Origin: Pelodictyon luteolum
GTDB taxonomy: Bacteria; Bacteroidota; Chlorobiia; Chlorobiales; Chlorobiaceae
Length of the DNA stretch: 37,375 bases
Direction: 5' to 3'
Assembly (NCBI RefSeq): GCF_001622165.1
Contig: NZ_LVWG01000004.1
Coordinates: 1 to 37,375 of the forward strand
The notes below the pieces were generated by a model. It saw nothing but the letters and a program-made list of their open reading frames with translations. It was not told the origin of the DNA and did not search any database. The translations under genes were made by a program, and so were the position numbers. Positions 1 through 6,897 of the stretch are shown here, one piece after another (the first letter of the stretch is position 1; the number at the start of each line of letters is the position of its first letter).

Positions 1-639
1 CCAGATACCGGAATCGGCATCAATGAGCGTCATCTTCCGCATATTTTCGAGCCGTTCTTTACCACCAAAGAGGTAGGAAAGGGGACCGGTCTCGGGCTCT
101 CAACCGTCTACGGGATCGTGAAGCAGCACAACGGCCATGTTGCATGCAGCAGCGAACCGGGCAATGGAACAACCTTTACCGTGTCCTTCCCCCTGTACGG
201 TGATCCCGCCGTGGCGGCAACACCCGCCGATGATGAATGGAGTGAGCCGGCCGTAGAGGATAGCAAGGTCATCCTCATTGTTGAAGACGAGCCGGATATT
301 CTGCATCTCGTCCAGACGATACTTGAAAAAATAGGATACCGGGTGCGCTCGGCTCCGGATGGCGAAAGCGCCCTCAAGCTGGACCCGCAGGGCATCAACC
401 TGCTTCTTACTGATGTGGTGTTGCCGGGCATGAACGGCCCTCGACTCTATGAGATTATGCAGGAGGCCGATCCCGACCTTCAATGCCTGTTCATGTCCGG
501 CTACGCACCTGAAAGCCTTGATCACCATCAGTCGCTGCAGGAAGGAGTGAACTTCATCCGCAAACCCTTCAGCATCAAAGATTTTATCAGCCTGGTCCGG
601 CGATCCCTGGACCCTCAGCCATACCCCACCCCCCGATGA
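1..639 (+). CDS. Hybrid sensor histidine kinase, C-terminal part (ATPase plus receiver domain)
   Basis: The gene is open from the left edge, so its sensor and dimerisation domains lie outside the window. The visible frame begins in the kinase ATP-binding domain: G1 box DTGIGI, F box FEPFFTTK and G2 box GTGLGLS lie in the first 35 codons. After a linker comes a receiver domain (about codons 90-205), with the acidic pair VEDEPD, the phospho-acceptor Asp in LLLTDVVLPGMNG and the conserved Lys in FIRKPF. The protein therefore autophosphorylates on a His (not visible) and passes phosphate to its own receiver. No output domain follows, so it may act through a phosphorelay. The next real gene is over 150 bp away, so no partner regulator is visible. 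The signal sensed cannot be inferred. Confidence 0.9.
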   Translation, partial: PDTGIGINERHLPHIFEPFFTTKEVGKGTGLGLSTVYGIVKQHNGHVACSSEPGNGTTFTVSFPLYGDPAVAATPADDEWSEPAVEDSKVILIVEDEPDILHLVQTILEKIGYRVRSAPDGESALKLDPQGINLLLTDVVLPGMNGPRLYEIMQEADPDLQCLFMSGYAPESLDHHQSLQEGVNFIRKPFSIKDFISLVRRSLDPQPYPTPR

Positions 640-681
640 AGAAGGGGGCATGGACTGACTGGCAGCGGCTTAATGAGTGTG

Positions 682-735
682 CTTCTGATAGATTGTTACG
701 TGCATAGCATAGGACAGCTTATGTCCTGTCAGAAG
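682..735. repeat. Nested inverted repeats after the histidine kinase
   Basis: An outer arm pair CTTCTGA (682-688) / TCAGAAG (729-735) encloses an inner hairpin AGGACA (711-716) / TGTCCT (722-727). It lies about 45-95 bp after the kinase stop. No clean T-run follows, so a terminator role is unproven. Confidence 0.4.
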
Positions 736-792
736 AGCTAAAGTATTAACCTGAAGGCCGGCCGGTTGTTGTGGTGCTCTTGATGATCTATC

Positions 793-1125
793 ATGGCGAA
801 AAATTCAAAGATAGAGGTTTTGAGTACGGAGATATCAGTTCAAACCAGCCAAAAAGAAGACTATATCTCCCTAACCGATATAGCACGTTACAAGAACCGG
901 GACAGAAGCGATGATCTCGTTCGAAACTGGCTTGGTAATCGCAATACCATTGAATTCCTTGGAATCTGGGAGCGCCTTAATAATCCTGATTTTAAAGGGG
1001 TCGAATTCGACTCCTTTGTCCATGAAGCAGGGGCAAATGCATTTACCCTCTCTCCACAGCAATGGATTTCGGCAACGTCTACAATCTCGATGTGGTCATT
1101 TCGGTGGGGTACCGGGTTGAGTACA
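793..1125 (+). pseudogene. KilA-N domain remnant joined to a RhuM-like fragment
   Basis: Codons from 793 give a typical KilA-N start: an ISLTDIARYK-like segment, then DLVRNWLGNRNTIEFLGIWE and a HEAGANAFTLSPQQWISAT segment. KilA-N is a small DNA-binding domain of phage and accessory proteins. The expected continuation after the SPQQWI segment is absent. From about 1077 another frame (+3) encodes YNLDVVISVGYRVEY, which matches the conserved core of RhuM (virulence-associated, Fic/KilA-like neighbourhood) proteins. The frame that starts at 793 runs on to 1281 but looks like noise after about 1070. This is best read as two decayed accessory genes joined by deletion. No function is expected. Confidence 0.65.
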
Positions 1126-1249
1126 CTTACAACAGAATACTCAGGCCGTTGGCGTGTTGTGCCGGAATCAGCTGTAGCGCCCTGGACCGGAACAGGGCGT
1201 TATAGCGTGACCGGGGTTTCATGGGGATTGGATGAAGTGTTTTCTCCAT

Positions 1250-1558
1250 TCAGGCAAGAACACCGATACCTTTTCGACTGATCACATCCAGAAGCCGTTT
1301 TGCGGCACCGCCGGGATGTTTTTGTCCCTGTTCCCATTGCTGAACGGTCGTTTTCCCCACGCCGATAATAGCCGCGAAGGCCGCCTGGCTTACGTGATTG
1401 GAGATTCTGATCTCCCGAATCTCTTCTGGCTTGAATGCCTTTTTCTTTGGAAGGCCGAGGGCTTCCACTTCGCGTAAGGTGACTTCATCCATCGCCCCGA
1501 CCTCAAACAGGCCTTTTGCCATATCAAGTGCTATGTCAAGAATCTCGCTCATTCTCAA
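1250..1558 (-). CDS. HigA/NadS-like helix-turn-helix antitoxin
   Basis: A 102-residue protein with a C-terminal XRE/Cro helix-turn-helix (about residues 45-98: EEIREIRISNHVSQAAFAAI, then GVGKTTVQQWEQGQKHPGG). The N-terminal 40 residues are a helical segment that would contact the toxin. The arrangement matches antitoxins of the HigA2/NadS type, which neutralise a RelE-fold mRNA interferase and repress their own promoter. It is encoded downstream of the toxin and its start lies inside the toxin's last codons (23-bp overlap), the inverted gene order of higBA systems. Length and motif look intact. It is encoded against the surrounding debris, so it probably moved in as a module. Confidence 0.8.
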   Translation of the reverse strand: MRMSEILDIALDMAKGLFEVGAMDEVTLREVEALGLPKKKAFKPEEIREIRISNHVSQAAFAAIIGVGKTTVQQWEQGQKHPGGAAKRLLDVISRKGIGVLA

Positions 1559-1925
1559 ATATCTCCGTATACTCTTTCTTCAATAATAACTGCCCAAGTT
1601 GATCGTTTGTGGCTTCCAGGAATGCCTGTGCGACGAGTTGGAGGGCTTTTCTCTCTTTGGTGGTTATGTTTGCCTGTTGGTTCTTGCTGAAGGCATAAAG
1701 AAATACCACCCGGTTACTGCCCTGCTTTTGGAAGCCAACGAGAACCCGGTATCCGGACCTTTTTCCCTCGCCTTGTCTGGGGATACGCTTCTTGAAGAGT
1801 AGGCCGCCAAGGTCAGCTTCCACATTTCCTGCAACCACCTCTTCTGCAACTGCCCATATTGTCGCAGCTGGGACCCGTTCGTCCTTCGTCCAACGGCAGA
1901 ACCACTTATTTAAGAAAACTCTCAT
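1536..1925 (-). CDS. RelE/HigB-like toxin (PF06296-type)
   Basis: A 129-residue basic protein that reads as the RelE-type toxin family found with NadS/HigA antitoxins. The N terminus (MRVFLNKWFCRWTKDE) and the core KRSGYRVLVGFQKQGSNRVV plus FLYAFSKNQQANI are typical; the KSGGYR-like and FxYxFxK strands are the conserved parts of this family. Such toxins cut mRNA on the ribosome when their antitoxin is lost. The toxin gene comes first and overlaps the antitoxin gene by 23 bp. The start at 1925 is supported by family-like length and by a TATATT hexamer only 7 nt upstream, implying a leaderless mRNA; no Shine-Dalgarno sequence is visible. Active-site residues were not verified by alignment. Confidence 0.75.
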   Translation of the reverse strand: MRVFLNKWFCRWTKDERVPAATIWAVAEEVVAGNVEADLGGLLFKKRIPRQGEGKRSGYRVLVGFQKQGSNRVVFLYAFSKNQQANITTKERKALQLVAQAFLEATNDQLGQLLLKKEYTEIFENERDS

Positions 1926-1961
1926 TTGGTCTAATATATCACCAAGTGGTACAGAAAAAAA
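1926..1961 (-). promoter_or_regulatory. Putative promoter/operator of the toxin-antitoxin pair
   Basis: Read on the minus strand, an imperfect palindrome ACCACTTGGT (1950-1941) is followed by TATATT (1938-1933), and the ATG begins 7 nt later. The palindrome next to the -10 hexamer fits an HTH-antitoxin operator. No good -35 was found. Confidence 0.45.
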
Positions 1962-2013
1962 GTTTCGGCGGGATTTTCAAGTGCTTGGCTGCCCGGTATG
2001 GATGTATTCAAGT

Positions 2014-2780
2014 CCGTGCTCGGCGATGGCGTTCCATTCGACCACGATATCGACCTACTCCTTGAGCCAGTCGGAAGCGCGGCGAGGGTTCAACAAGGAC
2101 GGCGACGGACTGAACACCATCAAGCTGCTGACACTGTATTCCTTAAAGGATCGTGAGCCCCTGGCAGTCGCCAAGCAACCGGGCAATCTTCCCGACGTCA
2201 TCTCCATCGAGAATACCCTGAAGCGGCTCAAGTGCTTTTCCTTGAGCGCTCCTTGATCAAAAAAGGGGGCGTGGCGGACAGCTGAAGGTCAGCTTCAACG
2301 ACAAAGCCATACTCGAAGCAAAGCGATACTTCGGCTATTTCGCGCTCGTCAGCAATCAGGCGATGGACACCTTCACGGCACTGGAGGATTACCGGCGGCG
2401 CGAAAAGATAGAGGAGCTTTTTGCCGTGCAGAAGGGTGGCCTTGACGGATCAATGTCACGCACATGGTATACCGACAACTTGCGGCGACGGCAGTTCGCG
2501 CAGTTTGTCTCCTTGGGGTATCATTGCTTCCTGACGAAGAAGATCAAGGAACTGCGCCAAGGGCTTCGGAAGAGCGGAAACGGAAAGACCAAGGCGCGTC
2601 TGTCGCAGTAAAAAGAAACTGGACAAATGGCATGCAGAGCGTTCACTTGCAGAGATTCTGGACTGGTTCGACTGCATTGAGACAACGCACGTGCAGACTG
2701 CCATGGGCAGCTGCCGCTGGTCTACCGAGTCAGTCGCCAGAGACAGGCTGTTGCTGGAATATCTGGGTGTGACTTCATTA
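2014..2780 (+). pseudogene. IS4/IS1634-type transposase remnant
   Basis: Three frames must be combined. Frame +1 (about 2014-2235) gives FHSTTISTYSL, FNKDGDGLNTIKLL and NLPDVISIENTLKRL, resembling the central catalytic region of IS4/IS1634 DDE transposases. Frame +2 (about 2300-2611) gives YFGYFALVSNQAMD, YRRREKIEELFAVQKGG and TWYTDNLRRRQFAQF, the C-terminal region carrying the catalytic Glu (Y-REKIEE type). A stop at 2609-2611 is followed in frame +3 by KKLDKWHAERSLAEILDWFD and further matching sequence to about 2780. The N-terminal third is missing and the expected first catalytic Asp is not in place. At least two frameshifts plus an internal deletion make it inactive. No terminal inverted repeats were recognised. 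Confidence 0.75.
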
Positions 2781-2813
2781 CCTCGTGTACGCATTATCCT
2801 ACTTTTAGGTTCC

Positions 2814-3129
2814 TGCATCCGGAGGAAGGACGGGAACCCGATGGCGTTTGCGGGCTTGTGGGACATATGGCAGCCGCCGGACTGGTCTGCGGCGGTGCAC
2901 TCATGCAACATCATCACCACAGCAGCGAACAGGGAAATGAAGGCCGTGCATGACCGGATGCCGGTCATCCTTGGTCCCGGGCAGTGGAGGGAGTGGCTTG
3001 GAGCCGGAACTCCGGGTGCCTTGAAACTGCTTCAGCCTCCTTCTAACGGAGCCTTGAACTCTATCCGGTGTCAACGAAGGTCAACAACCCGCGATATCAG
3101 GGCTATGAATGCATCAAGAGGGCTGAATG
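2814..3129 (+). pseudogene. 3' half of a SRAP (YedK/HMCES-like) gene
   Basis: From about 2814 the frame +3 reading IRRKDGNPMAFAGLWDIW, then ITTAANREMKAVHDRMPVIL and QWREWLG, matches the C-terminal half of SOS response-associated peptidase proteins. These form DNA-protein crosslinks at abasic sites in single-stranded DNA. The conserved His of the HDRMPV motif is present. The N-terminal Cys2 nucleophile and the catalytic Glu region are gone, replaced by the transposase remnant directly upstream and in the same frame. Near 3057 a single-base shift moves the match to frame +1 (LYPVSTKVNNPRYQGYECIK), which ends at the stop at 3127-3129. The gene is truncated and frameshifted, so non-functional. 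Confidence 0.8.
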
Positions 3130-3203
3130 AAAAATATGTGAAAGACGATATATCCCTGTGTTCCTGCCATCTCATATAATGGTCGTTTTTTGAGACAGTA
3201 GGG

Positions 3204-3227
3204 AAGGGGGATCAAAAGCCCCTTTTT
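3204..3227 (+). terminator. Probable rho-independent terminator
   Basis: Stem AAGGGG (3204-3209) / CCCCTT (3219-3224), a 9-nt loop, and further T residues. It lies downstream of the SRAP remnant. A second arm pair AGACAG (3193-3198) / CTGTCT (3239-3244) flanks it. Confidence 0.6.
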
Positions 3228-3322
3228 CCGGCTCCATTCTGTCTTATAAAAGCGTCACGCTAATCATTGACTTGTAAAGTCGTCATAGTGGAGTGTTTGT
3301 GAGATGCTGGCGCAAAAGGAAT

Positions 3323-3356
3323 TTATTGTTGGCAATAATTGTCATAAATTGACAAT
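3323..3356. promoter_or_regulatory. Double palindrome upstream of the parDE-like operon
   Basis: Two perfect inverted repeats lie side by side: TTATTG/CAATAA (3323-3338, 4-nt loop) and ATTGTCA/TGACAAT (3338-3356, 5-nt loop). They end about 40 bp before the antitoxin ATG. Ribbon-helix-helix antitoxins bind such paired palindromes to repress their own operon, so this is a likely operator. Confidence 0.6.
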
Positions 3357-3397
3357 GCCTCCAGGGAGTAGCTATTCATGAAATCAAGGAGAACGCC

Positions 3398-3649
3398 ATG
3401 CCAATGAACGTCAACTTGACTCCATACCTCGAAAAAATGGTACGGGAAAAGGTTAACTCGGGCTTATACACATCGGCGAGTGAGGTCATCCGTGAAGCGT
3501 TGCGCCTCATGGATGAACAGGATTCGATCCGGAAGGCAAGGACCGATCTTCTGAGGCAGGAGATTCAATCGGGGATTGAGAGCGGCGCAGCAACGGTCTG
3601 GAATCCTGATGTGATCAAAAATGCGGGAAGAAAGCGGAGTAAGAAATAA
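3398..3649 (+). CDS. parD: ParD-like ribbon-helix-helix antitoxin
   Basis: An 83-residue protein of the ParD/CC2985 family. The N-terminal strand MPMNVNLTPYLEKMVREKV, followed by SGLYTSASEVIREALRLMDE, is the classic ribbon-helix-helix DNA-binding fold used to bind the operator. The C-terminal tail (SGIESGAATVWNPDVIK) would wrap around the toxin. An AGGAG Shine-Dalgarno sequence precedes the ATG at a normal distance. It is followed 13 bp later by a ParE-like toxin, giving a complete type II pair. Two palindromes just upstream fit autoregulation. Length is normal and the frame is clean, unlike its decayed neighbours. Confidence 0.9.
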   Translation: MPMNVNLTPYLEKMVREKVNSGLYTSASEVIREALRLMDEQDSIRKARTDLLRQEIQSGIESGAATVWNPDVIKNAGRKRSKK

Positions 3650-3662
3650 GCAGGAGCCCCCC

Positions 3663-3962
3663 ATGCCAATCATCAGGACCCGACCGCTCGCTTTCGACGA
3701 TCTTGCCGAAATATGGAGTTACATCGCTGAAGACAGTTTGAATCGTGCCGACACGTTTATCGACTCCATCGACAGGAAATTCCATGAATTGGCACGGTCA
3801 CCCCATATCGGAAGATCTCGCAATGAGCTTCTGCAGGGCCTGTGCAGTTTTCCGGTCGGCCGCTATATCATTTTTTACCTAATCATCCCGGGCGGGATAG
3901 AAGTTGTCCGGGTCTTACATGCATCGAGAGATATCGATGAGCAACTCAATCCTCAGGAATAG
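3663..3962 (+). CDS. parE: ParE-like RelE/ParE-superfamily toxin
   Basis: A 99-residue toxin. The start MPIIRTRPLAFDDLAEIWSY, the segment FIDSIDRKFHELARSPHIGR and the C-terminal FPVGRYIIFYLIIPGGIEVV plus RVLHASRDI are the standard ParE fold signatures; the last ends in the conserved HxxRD-type motif. ParE toxins generally inhibit DNA gyrase, while relatives cut mRNA; the sequence alone does not decide. The start at 3663 is preferred over an in-frame ATG at 3621 because AGGAG lies 5 bp upstream and the family begins here. The stop abuts the ATG of the resolvase gene, so the three genes may share a transcript. Confidence 0.9.
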   Translation: MPIIRTRPLAFDDLAEIWSYIAEDSLNRADTFIDSIDRKFHELARSPHIGRSRNELLQGLCSFPVGRYIIFYLIIPGGIEVVRVLHASRDIDEQLNPQE

Positions 3963-4457
3963 ATGGCAGTGCGACTCATCGGCTATGCCAGGGTCTCGAC
4001 CTCCGGCCAGGAACTCAACCTGCAACTCGATGCCCTCAAACATGCCGGCATCTCCGACAAACTCATTTTCATCGATAAGGTCAGTGGAACAAAAACGGAT
4101 CGGCCAGGTCTTGCTGCCTGCATGACGGAACTACAAGCAGGGGACACTCTCATCATCTGGCGACTCGATCGCCTCGGCCGCTCCCTGAAACACCTCATCG
4201 AGATCGTCGATGAATTGAAAGGCAGGGGAGTGGGCTTCCGTTCGATCAGTGACGGCGGCATCGATACCACCACCGCCTCTAGCGAAATGGTCTTCAATAT
4301 CTTCGCCACACTTGCACAGTTCGAGCGGCGGTTGATTCAGGAAAGAACCCAGGCCGGTCTGAAAGCGGCACGGGCAAGAGGCAAGAAGGGCGGACGACCG
4401 AAGATTTCTCCGAATGACTCCAAAGCAGATAGCCTCTTCTGGAGCACCGCCCGTTGA
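3963..4457 (+). CDS. Serine recombinase (resolvase/invertase), C-terminally truncated
   Basis: The first about 145 residues are an intact resolvase catalytic domain: start RLIGYARVSTSGQELNLQLD with the nucleophilic Ser10-type residue, then GDTLIIWRLDRLGRSLKHLI and IFATLAQFERRLIQERT. Such enzymes carry out site-specific recombination at res or inversion sites. The family normally continues after GRPK with a helix-turn-helix that binds the site. Here the frame breaks off as KISPNDSKADSLFWSTAR, with no recognisable HTH, giving 164 residues instead of about 185-200. The 3' end overlaps a coiled-coil gene whose own N terminus is missing, so a deletion probably fused the two. Its start touches the ParE stop (TAGATG). 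Confidence 0.85.
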   Translation: MAVRLIGYARVSTSGQELNLQLDALKHAGISDKLIFIDKVSGTKTDRPGLAACMTELQAGDTLIIWRLDRLGRSLKHLIEIVDELKGRGVGFRSISDGGIDTTTASSEMVFNIFATLAQFERRLIQERTQAGLKAARARGKKGGRPKISPNDSKADSLFWSTAR

Positions 4458-5070
4458 AGTTCCGGCAAGAATTCAGGAGGTGTTTAAAGGTTTGCTGGCA
4501 GAAGTCTGGCAGGAGGCGCAGGCTATCTCGAATGAGTCCCTCAATGCAGCCCAGGCTGCATGGGTGACCGAGCGGGCTGAAGCAGAAGAGCTTCGGAATG
4601 AGGTTTCCGAAGCTTACGAGGTCCAGGCTCAGGAACTCGAAGCTGTCCGACAGCAGCTGGCGGAAGCTCTTGAACAGGTGCGGGCAGGAGAGCAGATTCG
4701 GGAGCGGCAGGCATCCGAGCTGGCAGAACTGCCGGCGGCCAAGCAGCAGCGCGATTACGAAGCCGCAAATGCAATGACGGAACTCCATACTGCACGGGAG
4801 GCGTTGGATTCTCTCCGTTCTGAGCTGGCTCAGGTTCAGGCCAGAGCGGAAGCTTATGCTTCAGTTGCCGCTGAACGGCAGCAGGATGCAGCCAGGAGGC
4901 TGGAAACGGTTCTTGCCGAGCTGGAGAATATGAAGCAGGAGAGCAAGACGGCACTGGATAAAGCGCAGCAGGAAGCCGCAGCAGCGCGTGAGCATGCTGC
5001 AGGCCTTGTCGGGCAGCTTGAGGCAATCACGGCCCAGAACAGGGAGCTGATGGCGGCGTTGAAGCGGTGA
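4414..5070 (+). CDS. KfrA-like coiled-coil protein lacking its DNA-binding domain
   Basis: A 218-residue, Ala/Glu/Gln-rich protein that is almost wholly coiled coil from about residue 50 to the end (repeated EELRNEVSEAYEVQAQELEA-type heptads). KfrA proteins of plasmids and integrative elements have an N-terminal DNA-binding domain of roughly 100 residues, then a long coiled coil; they bind their own promoter and may help partitioning. Here the first residues (SGAPPVEVPARIQEVFKGLL) resemble the linker after that domain, and the domain itself is absent. The ATG at 4414 lies inside the resolvase frame and may not be a natural start. The gene is probably the truncated product of a resolvase-KfrA deletion. 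Whether it is expressed is unknown. Confidence 0.6.
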   Translation: MTPKQIASSGAPPVEVPARIQEVFKGLLAEVWQEAQAISNESLNAAQAAWVTERAEAEELRNEVSEAYEVQAQELEAVRQQLAEALEQVRAGEQIRERQASELAELPAAKQQRDYEAANAMTELHTAREALDSLRSELAQVQARAEAYASVAAERQQDAARRLETVLAELENMKQESKTALDKAQQEAAAAREHAAGLVGQLEAITAQNRELMAALKR

Positions 5071-5373
5071 AAACATAGATAAAAAAGTTGCCCGGATTCT
5101 TGAAAATACTCTTTTAAATATTGCTTTGGCATATGTCGGATTCGGAAGATGAAGTCGCAGCGAGTTGATAATTGTAACAGCTTTGCCGGGCTGTAAGTAC
5201 GGCATTGCTATTCTCGATGTTGGAGGGCTGAAATCGACTTCAAACGTTAAGAAATAGCGCAAAGTATTCGTATAATTACAATTACCCTACTTATTCTATT
5301 GGAAAGGCAGGCCATTCCGTGCATCGTAAAGGGGATGGAAACTCCAGGTTAAGACAAGAGAAGATTATGCTTT
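5071..5373. other. Intergenic stretch before the restriction island; possible -10
   Basis: No gene, RNA or IS end was recognised in these 303 bp. A consensus TATAAT hexamer at 5271-5276 could serve hsdM1, but the -35 position has no good match. The segment marks the left boundary of the type I island. Confidence 0.35.
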
Positions 5374-6897
5374 ATGAAATCAAAGAACGGCGTCAATAGA
5401 ACTCTGACAGTACTGGATATCGGAAGCCTTTCAAGTCATTTGTGGGAGGCTGCCAATATCCTGCGAGGGCCTGTCGATGCCGCAGATTTCAAGACCTACA
5501 TTTTTCCATTACTCTTTTTCAAGCGACTCTCCGATGTTTATGACGAGGAGTTTGCTGCCGCTTTTGACGAGTCCGCAGGTGATGTGGAATTCGCCCAATT
5601 TCCCGAGAACCATCGTTTTCAGATTCCGGATGCCTGTCATTGGGAGGAAGTTCGAGAACGGAGCGCTAATATCGGCCATGCTCTTCAGAAGGCCATGCGG
5701 TGCATCGAGCAGGCCAACCCCGACTCACTTCATGGCATTTTCGGTGATGCCCAGTGGACAAACAAGGAGCGTCTCTCCGACGCACTGCTTAAAGACCTGA
5801 TTGAACATTTCTCTTCGCTTGATCTTGGCAATGAGCACTGCAAGGCGGACATCCTTGGCCAGGCTTATGAATACCTGATCAAGAAATTTGCCGATCTGAC
5901 CAACAAGAAAGCAGGTGAGTTCTACACCCCACGTTTTGTAGTTACGCTGATGGTTCGCATCCTTGCGCCGCAAACTGGTGAGACAATCTATGACCCGGCC
6001 TGCGGAACGGGAGGTATGCTTCTCGAAGCCCTCCATTACGTCAAAGAGCATGATGGCGATTTGAATCTCATGTTGGGGAAACTCTTCGGGCAGGAGAAGA
6101 ATCTGACAACCTCTTCTATCGCCCGCATGAACCTCTTTTTGCATGGCGCAGAGGATTTTCATATCGAGCGTGGGGATACCTTGCGCTCGCCTGCTTTTTA
6201 TTCTGGTGACAACCTTGCAGCTTTCGACTGCGTTATCGCCAATCCTCCGTTTTCCCTTGAAAAATGGGGAGAAGATGTCTGGCTCAATGATCCTTATGGG
6301 CGGAATTTTGCTGGTTTGCCACCAGCCAAATCGGGTGACTATGCCTGGGTGCAGCACATGGTCAGTTCTATGGCATTCAGAACAGGACGTATGGCAGTTG
6401 TGCTTCCTCATGGCGTTTTGTTCCGGATGTCAAAGGAAGGCGAAATCCGTCGCAAGCTTCTCGAAATGGATATTCTCGAAGCGGTGATAGGTCTCGGGCA
6501 GAACATATTCTATGGCACAGGTCTCGCCCCTTGCTTGCTTGTTTTTCGTGACATCAAACCGACAGAGCATCGTAAGAAGGTGCTGTTTATTAACGCATCG
6601 AAGGAGTTCAAGACCGGTCGTGCCCAGAATGAACTCTTGCCTGAGCATGTCGAGCGCATCCATCGTTGGTATCAAGAGTATCGGGATGTCGAAGGTGCTT
6701 GCAGAGTGGTTACGCTTGATGAAATCCGGGAAAACGATTTCAATCTGAACATCCCTCGATACGTGGAACCGGTGATAGAGGAAGAGTCAATGACTGTAGA
6801 TGAAGCAGTCGAGAACCTCAAGCAGTCACTACAGGCCGCTTATGCGGCCGAAGACCGGTTGAAGGAGCTGCTGATAAGGGAGGGTTTGCTGTCATGA
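5374..6897 (+). CDS. hsdM: Type I restriction-modification N6-adenine methyltransferase (first copy)
   Basis: A 507-residue HsdM. The N-terminal helical domain (HLWEAANILRGPVDAADFKT, LLFFKRLSDVYDEEF) is typical of subunits that dock on HsdS. The SAM-binding motif I DPACGTGGM begins at about residue 207 and catalytic motif IV NPPF at about residue 290, so it should be an active adenine methylase. It methylates a site chosen by HsdS. No HsdS lies next to it; the only hsdS in the window is downstream of a second hsdM. The two HsdM proteins are clearly paralogous (shared FGDAQWTNK and IFPLLF-KRL blocks). The stop overlaps the start of the DUF4062 gene (ATGA), so those two are coupled. It may be the remnant of an earlier operon or supply an alternative subunit. 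Confidence 0.93.
   Translation: MKSKNGVNRTLTVLDIGSLSSHLWEAANILRGPVDAADFKTYIFPLLFFKRLSDVYDEEFAAAFDESAGDVEFAQFPENHRFQIPDACHWEEVRERSANIGHALQKAMRCIEQANPDSLHGIFGDAQWTNKERLSDALLKDLIEHFSSLDLGNEHCKADILGQAYEYLIKKFADLTNKKAGEFYTPRFVVTLMVRILAPQTGETIYDPACGTGGMLLEALHYVKEHDGDLNLMLGKLFGQEKNLTTSSIARMNLFLHGAEDFHIERGDTLRSPAFYSGDNLAAFDCVIANPPFSLEKWGEDVWLNDPYGRNFAGLPPAKSGDYAWVQHMVSSMAFRTGRMAVVLPHGVLFRMSKEGEIRRKLLEMDILEAVIGLGQNIFYGTGLAPCLLVFRDIKPTEHRKKVLFINASKEFKTGRAQNELLPEHVERIHRWYQEYRDVEGACRVVTLDEIRENDFNLNIPRYVEPVIEEESMTVDEAVENLKQSLQAAYAAEDRLKELLIREGLLS

Noticed and set aside
1070-1281. Functional C-terminal domain after KilA-N
   Set aside because: The frame after about 1070 has no protein-like pattern; the meaningful sequence moves to another frame.
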